Positions 34,274-64,000 of a stretch of DNA of 64,000 bases are shown here, piece after piece. Position 1 is the first letter of the stretch. Every line of letters starts with the position of its first letter. The stretch covers positions 18,686,520 through 18,750,519 of the forward strand of contig CM042553.1 of the NCBI GenBank assembly GCA_023630585.1. Direction: 5' to 3'. The notes below the pieces were generated by a model. It searched no databases. It saw only the letters and a list, made by a program, of their open reading frames with translations, and was not told where the DNA came from. The position numbers and the translations under genes were made by a program. This stretch comes from Cranoglanis bouderius (Eukaryota; Chordata; Actinopteri; Siluriformes; Cranoglanididae).

Positions 34274-35613
34274 CAGTACTGTGCAAAAGTTTTAGGCAGT
34301 TGTGAAAAAATGCTGTAAAGTAAGAATTCTTTCAAAAATAGACAGGTTAATAGTTTATATTTATCAATTATCAAAATGTGAAGTGAGTGAACAGAAGAAG
34401 AACTACATCAAATCAATATTTTGCCTTCAAAACAGCATCAATTCATCAATTCTTCTAGGTAAACTTGCACACAGTTTTTGAAGGAACTCGGCAGGTAGGT
34501 CGGCCCAAACATCTTGGATAACTAACCACAGTTCTTCTGTGGATTTAGGTAGCCTCAGTTGTTTCCCTCTCTCTTCATGTAATCCCAGACAGACTCGATG
34601 ATGTTCAGATCAGGGTTCTGTGGGGGCCATACCATCACTTCCAGGACTCCTTGTTCTTCTTTATGCTGAAGATAGTTCTTAATGACTTTCTCTGTATGTT
34701 TGGGGTCGTTGTCATGCTGCAGAATACATTTGGGGCCAATCAGATGCCTCCCTGATGGTATTACATGATGGATACGTATCTGGCTGTACTTATCAGCATT
34801 GAGGAAACCATTAATTCCATAGTTGAGTCGCTTGGCCTTGTTTCCACGTCATGGCTTTTTTGGCCATTCGCAAGTCTTCCATGAAGGCCACTTCTGACCA
34901 GACTTCTCCGGACAGTAGATGGGTGTACCTTCTTCTGCCAGATCCGAGTTGATGGCACTGCTGGACATCTTCCGATTTTGAAGCAAAGTAAGACTGATGT
35001 GTCTTTCATCTGCTGCAGTAAGTTTCCTTGGCCGACCACTGCGTCAACCTCAACGTTGCCCGTTTCTTTGTGCTTCTTCAAAAGTGCTTGGACAGCACCG
35101 AAACCCCGGTCTGCCTTGAAATGTCTGCCTGGGAGAGACCTTGCTGATGCAGTATAACTACCTTCTGTCTTGTTGCTGTGATCAGTCTTGCTATGGTATA
35201 TGACTTTTTACAGTAAACTGTCTTCAGTAACCTCACCTTGTTAGCTGAGTTTGGCTGTTCATCACCCAGTTTTATTCCTCCTTCACAGCTGTTTCTGTTT
35301 CAGTTAATGGTTATGTTTCAACCTACATATTGAGTTGATGATCATTTGCACCTGTTTGGTATAATTGTGTAATCATACACCTGACTATATGCCTACAAAA
35401 TTCCTGACTTTGTACAAGGGTTCATAGAAGAATTGATGCTGTTTTGAAGGCAAAGGGTGGTCACACCAAATGTTTTGATGTAGATTTTTCTTCTGTTCAC
35501 TCACTCTGCATTTTGTTAATTGATAAACAAACTATGAACATGTCTACTTTTTGAAAGCATTCTTACTTTACAGCATTTTTTTCTCACCTGCCTAAAACTT
35601 TTGCACAGTACTG
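34274..35613 (-). mobile_element. Tc1-like transposon (family 5), full length, decayed
   Basis: 1340 bp between TA duplications at 34272-34273 and 35614-35615. Both ends read CAGTACTGTGCAAAAGTTTT + AGGCAG inward. The minus-strand transposase survives in pieces: QNPDLNIIESVWDYMKRE (catalytic Glu region, near 34620-34570) with a premature stop or frameshift just after, and a helix-turn-helix region right of 34900. A pseudogene. Confidence 0.85.
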
Positions 35614-35872
35614 TATATCCATGACATTCATGCAATTATCCAATCAGCCAGTCACATGGCAGCAGCACAATACATAAAATTATTCGGATAGAAGTCAAGA
35701 GCTATAATTAATATTCACATCAAACATCAGAATAGGGGGATAAAAATGTGATCTCTGGGACTTTAACCACAGAAATGTTATTAATGCCAGATGGGACTGC
35801 TGATCTCTTGGCATTTTTACAGTCTCTAGTGTTTGCACAGAATTGTGTATAATACAAACATACAGGTGCATC

Positions 35873-37371
35873 TCAATAAATTAGAATGTCGTGGAAAAGT
35901 TCGTTTATTTCAGTAATTCAACTCAAATTGTGAAACTTGTGTATTAAATAAATTCAATGCACACAGACTGAAGTAGTTTAAGTCTTTGGTTCTTTTAATT
36001 GTGATGATTTTGGCTCACATTTAACAAAAACCCACCAATTCACTATCTCAACAAATTAGAATATGGTGACATGCCAATCAGATAATCAACTCAAAACACT
36101 TGCAAAGGTTTCCTGAGCCTTCAAAATGGTCTCTCAGTTTGGTTCACTAGGTAAGCCACAAACATTCATTGCCAAAGAAGCTGGCTGTTCACAGAGTGCT
36201 GTATCCAAGCATGTTAACAGAAAGTTGAGTGGAAGGAAAAAGTGTGGAAGAAAAAGATGCACAACCAACCGAGAGAACCACAGCCTTATGAGGATTGTCA
36301 AGCAAAATCGATTCAAGAATTTGAGTGAACTTCACAAGGAATGGACTGAGGCTGGGGTCAAGGCATCAAGAGCCACCACACACAGACGTGTCAAGTAATT
36401 TGACTACAGTTGTCGTATTCCTCTTGTTAAGCCACTCCTGAACCACAGACAACGTCAGAGGTGTCTTACCTGGGCTAACGAGAAGAAGAACTGGACTGTT
36501 GCCCAGTGGTCCAATATCCTCTTTTCAGATGAGAGCAAGTTTTGTATTTCATTTGGAAACCAAGGTCCTAGAGTCTGGAGGAAGGGTGGAGAAGCTCATA
36601 GCCCAAGTTGCTTGAAGTCCAGTGTTAAGTTTCCACAGTCTGTGACGATTTGGGGTGCAATGTCATCTGCTGGTGTTGGTCCATTATGTTTTTTGAAAAC
36701 CAAAGTCACTGCACCCGTTTACCAAGAAATTTTGGAGCACTTCATGCTTCCTTCTGCTGACCAGCTTTTTGAAGATGCTGATTTCATTTTCCAGCAGGAT
36801 TTGGCACCTGCCCACTCTGCCAAAAGCACCAAAAGTTGGTTAAATGACCATGGTGTTGGTGTGCTTGATTGGCCAGCAAACTCACCAGACCTGAACCCCA
36901 TAGAGAATCTATGGGGTATTGTCAAGAGGAAAATGAGAAACAAGAGACCAAAAAATGCAGATGAGCTGAAGGCCACTGTCAAAGAAACCTGGGCTTCCAT
37001 ACCACCTCAGCAGTGCCACAAACTGATCACCTCCATGCCACGCCGAACTGAGGCAGCAATTAAAGCAAAAGGAGCCCCTACCAAGTATTGAGTACATGTA
37101 CAGTAAATGAACATACTTTCCAGAAGGCCAACAATTCACTAAAAATGTTTTTTTTATTGGTCTTATGAAGTATTCTAATTTGTTGAGATAGTGAATTGGT
37201 GGGTTTTTGTTAAATGTGAGCCAAAATCATCACAATGAAAAGAACCAAAGACTTAAACTACTTCAGTCTGTGTGCATTGAATTTATTTAATACACGAGTT
37301 TCACAATTTGAGTTGAATTACTGAAATAAATGAACTTTTCCACGACATTCTAATTTATTGAGAAGCACCTG
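35873..37371 (+). mobile_element. Tc1-like transposon (family 6), nearly intact
   Basis: 1499 bp between TA duplications (35871-35872 and 37372-37373). The inverted repeats are about 192 bp and differ at only about four positions, with an inner direct repeat (CTCAAcAAATTAGAAT versus the outer CTCAAtAAATTAGAAT): the IR/DR layout of fish Tc1 elements such as Sleeping Beauty. High arm identity means a young insertion. Confidence 0.9.
36126..37091 (+). pseudogene. Tc1 transposase with a single in-frame stop
   Basis: One frame runs 321 codons from ATG 36126 to TGA 37089-37091, interrupted only by TAA at 36396-36398 (codon 91). HTH region CSQSAVSKHVNRKLSG; catalytic residues in LFSDESKF (36519-36542), FQQDLAPAHS (36790-36819) and SPDLNPIENLW (36886-36918), matching DD34E spacing. 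Typical Tc1 transposases have about 340 residues and the extreme N-terminus looks shortened around 36150, where TCACTAGGTAAGCC may be a deletion join (inference). Stop plus deletion imply no function now. Confidence 0.85.
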
Positions 37372-37492
37372 TACATCCAGCAGCAGTTCTGCAAAAGTAA
37401 ATTCCTTGTTGATAGGGAAGTAGCCTGACTAGCTGTCTAGATAACTACACGAATGTGCAGTTGTACAAGGGTTCCTAATGAAGTGAAAGGTG

Positions 37493-38270
37493 CATGCAAG
37501 TTCAGCATACATACCAATTTTTGGTGTAATGCTGCTAACCTGCTCTAATTACAGAACACAAAAGCTCCATGGTTTAAAAGTTCAGACATATTTCATACCT
37601 TTTTTGCTGGTGTGTTCATCAAAATCATCCCAAATAGCCAAAACAATTTGCTCAGAATTCCATTTCATCCTTGTACAAATCTACAAGAGCAAATGTAGTA
37701 CAAGCTAGATGTTGCCAATTTGGATATCCAACCTGCATGTCCAGCTGGAAGGCTGAGTCTGGGCTTAATAGCCTCCTCTAGGGCAGAAAAATACAGTAGA
37801 TTGGACTTACTGGCCTTAGTTTCAATTAATAAAACGAATCATCTTTATTTATTTCTACTGGTACATAGTTATCAAGCTAATTTCTGTCCATTCAAACTTC
37901 CCTGAAGTACTAGATATGATTCTTGAAACTTTGTCTTAAAATCTATCAAATCCATCAAATGAAAGGTAGCCTCAGACTGATTTTCAGTCATCTTTTGAAA
38001 GTTAAACATGCTGTCCATAATTACTTAAACCCCTAAAATGGAAAACCTCTCTTTAGCATCTGATATTACTAATTATATGGCTGTATTTTCGAAGTTAGTA
38101 AGTAAGCAAAAAAAATAATAAGTATTTAAGTTAAACAAACATTTAAGGAGCCAGAACTTCATGAATTTATTTACATATTTTGCAATTGCTGAGAAGTCTG
38201 AAAAACTACACCACCGGCAGAATGAATTCAACCAGGAAATATCATGCAATAAACCTTTAACTATATTACA
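37493..38270. other. Intergenic between the nested transposons and the apc 3'UTR
   Basis: Unique AT-rich sequence with no ORF. The right part may belong to a long apc 3'UTR isoform; a 14-G run is at 38305-38318. Confidence 0.4.
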
Positions 38271-38726
38271 CCTTTTATTAAGATGCATTGAAAAGGAAAA
38301 ATGGGGGGGGGGGGGGGGTCGGGGGGAAGGTATGTAAACCATTGCAGATTCAATGATAAAATGCACAGGAAGCAACTCTCACCAAAATGGTGTTTATTAC
38401 ATCGATTTGCCATTTGGAATTTGAAAAGTATGTCAAACATCAATCAGCCTACTTTATTTCATGAGGGAAAAAAAAAAAACAACAAAAAAAAACAAACAAA
38501 CAAACAAAAAAAAACAATGTGCCATTTTGGTAAAAGAGTATATCTGATCATGTGCTGTAATAGTAACTCTGAATAATGGGTAAAGTAAATTAGGTTTTAA
38601 AAAACAACACCAAAACCTACAATAATTTAATTCTAACAACTTCAGTCCTTCAGAAACCAAAGTGTCAGTTTAAAACACTCGCCTCAACTGGAAATGCTGT
38701 ACACAAATAGCAGAGCAATGAATCTA

Positions 38727-39318
38727 TTTATTCTTAGAATCTATGTCCATTGTATATATCATCCGAAGTGTTTGTTTTTCGTAGTTAATTCCTTACTTTC
38801 AAAAGCACAGACAAATGTGTAAAATGTTACACTACAGCTATCAGCACATCATGTGTCCACATCAATGTTCAACTTTACTTCAGGAAATAGCAGAACATTG
38901 GATGAGATCATGCAAGGAGGAGAGGTCGTAACATACAATATGTGGCAGTAAAAATGAGTCTGACATTTGAATTAATACAGGTGTACAGTTGCTTAAAAAT
39001 CAAATGCATTAGTAAGGAGGGTCAACCAAAAGGTATCTCAACATCCCAAATATTCCACTGTAATTATCTACCTCAAGTCAGGCAAGATAGGATCTTGTCA
39101 CCAGTTTAAATTAACTATATACATAATTAAATCTGTACAAATTGACATACAATATCCTGCCCTCCCTTCTCAGATAATCATGTGTGCCTGTCACAATTTT
39201 ACCAGCAAAAAGTACACAACCGTATATTTGCTTCGACTACAATATTTTTAAACAGTTTTTCTCCCACAGAGATCAACAAAACACGTTCCAAGTATTGTCC
39301 AGTCTATTAACACAATTT
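38727..39318 (-). other. apc: apc 3'UTR (probable extent)
   Basis: AT-rich and without an ORF. A minus-strand AATAAA lies at 38727-38732. Further AATAAA candidates lie at 38393-38398 and 38274-38279, so a longer form reaching about 38.25 kb is equally possible. The extent is an inference from signals only. Confidence 0.5.
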
Positions 39319-61253
<21,935 letters not shown>

Positions 61254-61271
61254 CTTGGACTACCTTTTGAC

Positions 61272-62412
61272 CTACGAAGCAGAACGTAACAGGCTGTAAA
61301 ACAGAATGAATTATGCATTATTGACTCAATAACTCGTTTTCAGTTGTAGTCTAGAGGGCAGAGAAAGCCCTCGAGAGGTTGAGGTCTCAATTTTCTCATC
61401 AAATGCTCAACAAGGAACACAACAAATCAGTTAATAATGACTTACAATGACTGAATGGCCAGTTTCAATGTATAATAACTTTCATCAGGTTACTTTTGCT
61501 CACTGAGACCCATAGATTTAACATTTGAACAGGTAACATTCATTATTCCTATAATTTCAGTATGTGGATATGTAGATAAGCATTTTCTCCCATTAAAGGC
61601 TTATACAACTGTATACACGTAGCCAGAGAAAGCCTCCTCACTTTTCTATAAAGATCACTGCGTTTCATAGCCATTCTGTAATAAAACATATAATGGAACG
61701 AGATCATCATCCAATTCAGGATGGACCAATACGGACTCATCGCCGTGCCTTGACGTGACCCATGTTTGTCATTAGGGTCAACAGATGTGCATGTGCACCA
61801 TTATAAAATCAATAATGTCACGTCAATGATCAAAAACGTCAGGGCAATCACTGCCGTAACGATACAATTAAGGGCCGCGTGCACAAGGAAGCTGATGATT
61901 TGTGAGAAAGAAAAGCATTTAAGAGCATTCAGTCCAGACGTATGCAGCGAGAATAATTTCTGCCACAGATCAGAATAAAACTAGTAAGTAAATTACAAAT
62001 CACAGCTTAAAATCAACTTCGCTCCTGCGTTCGCTGCATTATGCCATTTTTGAACCCATACAGGTTTGGACAAATCCTAAATTCATTAGCTAATCCACTG
62101 GACGCACCAATGCGCTGCCCATTCCAGTGTTCTGGTTTCCTATAAACCTAATTAACAAGGATACATGAGGTAGCTAACAATTTTAGAAAGCTAGTTAGCT
62201 AATTAAGTGCATTAATTAAAACTAATAAAGTGCATAGAGATGCGCCATTAAAATGGTGTGCTCAAATTCCCAGGAAAGGATCGGCTAGTCCTATGCCTAG
62301 ATGCCTTGGTCGATGTCTGTAGTGTGCACTAGTTACAGCATATGAACAGACTGGTGCATGTTATGTGCAAACACAACAAACTTATAGACAGGATACGGGG
62401 TTGTAAATTCAT
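61272..62412. other. apc intron 1 or 5' flank: nothing recognised
   Basis: Unique AT-rich sequence, no ORF of interest. The apc promoter and first noncoding exon are either in 62656-64000 or outside the window. Confidence 0.4.
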
Positions 62413-62655
62413 TCATTCATCTTCAGTAAGCACTTTATCCTGGTCATGGTCGTGAAGCCTAACCTGTGAGCACAAGGCAGGAGAATACACCATGGGATCC
62501 ACCAGTCCATCCCAGGGCACACTCCTTCACACCTTGGCACAATTTCGTGTAGCCAAACCACCTACCAGCATGGGTTTTTTTTTTTTTTTTGGGAGGTCGG
62601 AGGAAACCGGAGAGCCCGGAGGAAACCCATACGAACACAAAGAGAACAAGGGAAG
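62413..62655 (-). mobile_element. SINE-like repeat in reverse orientation
   Basis: Reverse-strand counterparts of the DANA/Mermaid-type body (GGAGGAAACC repeated, CCATCCCAGGGCAC) with an internal T-run of about 15. The tRNA-like head is not clear. Confidence 0.5.
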
Positions 62656-63179
62656 CTCTGAGTTGTAAATATCCAATATTTTAAACTGGAGCTACAACTG
62701 GACTGGGAGTAGATCAGAGAGGTTAAGATTGGAGGATGATCTGGGAAGGAAATCGTTTAAGACCGGCCTAAAACCCCAAAGGGACACCTTTTTGTCATTG
62801 GTAGGGAGTCGGTCTCAAAATCAGCCTGATTATCCTTTAGTGTGGTCCATGCAGTTCCAGCGTGGGGAGGTTTTTCAATCAATTACATCCCCCTATAAGA
62901 CAACAGGGGTTAGAGCAGGGTTACCATGGTAACCAATTATCGATCGCATTGGTTTCGTACTTTCCCCCTACCGCGCTCTCCTGACATATGTCGAAGGCTC
63001 TCAAATATTTACAAGTATCTTTGGTCTAAACGTGAATAAAGACTACAAAACCAAATGGTCCATAGTCACGCTGGGTGCCACGATCGGTCATGATGGGTGG
63101 CCTGAGCAGAAAGCAGAGAAGAAGAAGCACAGGAGGAAGTGCAGAACTAAAAGTATTTGCTGTTACGCAAAGAACCTGT

Positions 63180-63560
63180 AGAACCTCATTAATAAGTAAG
63201 GAATAAAACATAACGGGGTGTGCCATGATAGGAAAACGATCAATGACCGAATGGTGTGACGCAACCCGACACATCGTTACTACTCCGAGGATTCTGCTTC
63301 TACCAGCAATTTGCCAAACCGTGTATAGTTACATTTAACACTTTGGAACGTCTGCAAGCCAACCTTACATCAGCCTTCAAGTTATAGCACACCTTCACCT
63401 CAATCTTTTTTTTTAAAAATCTTTCTTGAAGTCAAGAAGACAAAGAAAAACCAACTATTCATAACCGTGCCAGAAAACTCTCAGACTTTTACACCGGAGA
63501 CTCCTTCCAAACATGTTACGTAGAAGTCTCCTTACACAAAACGTTACAATACCAACAATT
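63180..63560. repeat. Copy of the same interspersed repeat near the apc 5' side
   Basis: GGAATAAAACATAACGGGGT, ATAGGAAAACGATCAATGA and CCGGAGACTCCTTCCAAACA match the 15.7 kb copy. Confidence 0.4.
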
Positions 63561-63789
63561 ATTTTTCTTTGTCAAACAGCACTTTTTTATTCGTGGATTA
63601 ACCTTCGATTATGTGGAGCATCCAATATACAGTTCCTGTGAACGAGTTGTTACTATAGAAACCATAAGTTTTCGGATTGTAATATAAATCTGCAATCTGA
63701 AGTACAGCTAACTACTCTCAGAGTTCCTGTTGTAGAAAATAAATCAGTAAATGCTTTCACAACATATATTTGTCTTAAATTAATTACTT

Positions 63790-63990
63790 TCTTTTTTTTT
63801 TTTTTACAGGAGGCTACAGCAAGAATTTTGGTTTTAGTCTCTGCTTTAACGTCTAATTCGGCGTCCATGTTGCTCACGCCTTTAAAGAGAAGATGCGTGC
63901 GCTAGACTTTTAAGCTGATGGTTGCCGGACTAAAATGGCTTCTCCAGACCTGGCTGTGTCGCAAAGACGTAATTTCATCAAATGAAGATC
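63790..63990 (-). other. Candidate upstream first exon or promoter region
   Basis: Unlike the AT-rich surroundings this holds several CpGs and, on the minus strand, an ATG at 63868 in a strong context (AACATGG) opening MDAELDVKAETKTKILAVAS. A possible donor (TCCT|GTAAAA) precedes an A-rich run. It may be a noncoding or alternative first exon of apc (which needs one upstream of 61271), or the start of another gene. On the plus strand the same boundary looks like an acceptor (T-run then ACAG). Confidence 0.25.
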
Positions 63991-64000
63991 ATTAACAATT

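Larger units (their letters stand above)
34256..37492 (+). mobile_element. Tc1-like host element (family 2), split twice by other transposons
   Basis: Three pieces in order: 34256-34271 (CACTCACTGTCCACTG end), 35616-35870 (CAATTATCCAATCAGCCAGT, CACATGGCAGCAGCACAATA, GTCTCTAGTGTTTGCACAGA) and 37374-37492 (CATCCAGCAGCAGTTCTGC, TTGTTGATAGGG, then the right end GGTTCCTAATGAAGTGAAAG). The pieces join without overlap at TA dinucleotides. The host itself lacks most of its transposase. Confidence 0.75.

Noticed and set aside
63653..63868. N-terminal extension of APC starting at 63868
   Set aside because: Apc exon 2 carries an in-frame TAG in its 5'UTR part, so any upstream ORF spliced to 61271 could not continue into APC in that frame.

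Overview
This is vertebrate nuclear DNA, very probably from a ray-finned fish. It has interrupted genes with GT-AG introns, long low-density stretches, dense (CA)n/(GA)n/(TA)n microsatellites, many Tc1/mariner copies and MITEs, tRNA-derived SINEs of the kind common in teleosts, and an L2 LINE ending in (ATT)n. The transposon mix and the SINE tail resemble ostariophysan fishes such as catfishes. That placement is inference from memory, not a search.

The right third, from 39319 to about 61271 on the minus strand, is a complete coding set for apc (adenomatous polyposis coli): 15 coding exons, 8283 nt, predicted 2760 residues. Eleven of the 13 internal exons match the human exon lengths as I remember them; the other two are each shorter by 24 nt. 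The last exon is 6.4 kb and carries the 15-residue and 20-residue beta-catenin-binding repeats, three SAMP motifs, an SxIP-type EB1 motif and a TSV C-terminus. The introns hold a mariner relic with a (TA)n(GA)n block, a second mariner relic, two hAT-like MITEs and a SINE.

In the middle, on the same strand as apc, an intact single-exon coding region (32172-33221) encodes a C5a anaphylatoxin receptor 1. A likely 5'UTR exon lies 0.7 kb upstream. The 3.2 kb between c5ar1 and apc is a three-deep nest: one Tc1-like element split by two others, all with TA target duplications. The inner copy at 35873-37371 is nearly intact but for one nonsense codon and an apparent N-terminal deletion.

The left 27 kb is mostly repeats and intron-like sequence. 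I infer the 3' end of an unrecognised plus-strand gene from two phase-compatible exons (21480-21604 and 26841-26928) followed by an AATAAA. Other content is a 1.2 kb polypurine minisatellite (10.68-11.88 kb), several decayed Tc1 copies, a duplicated 350-bp block, an L2 LINE (23.87-25.57 kb), and an inverted-repeat-flanked element containing a coiled-coil ORF fragment (26.2-26.6 kb).

I saw no prokaryotic features, CRISPR arrays, rRNA or intact tRNA genes. No gene cluster forms an obvious pathway: apc (Wnt and cytoskeleton) and c5ar1 (complement chemotaxis) are functionally unrelated neighbours.
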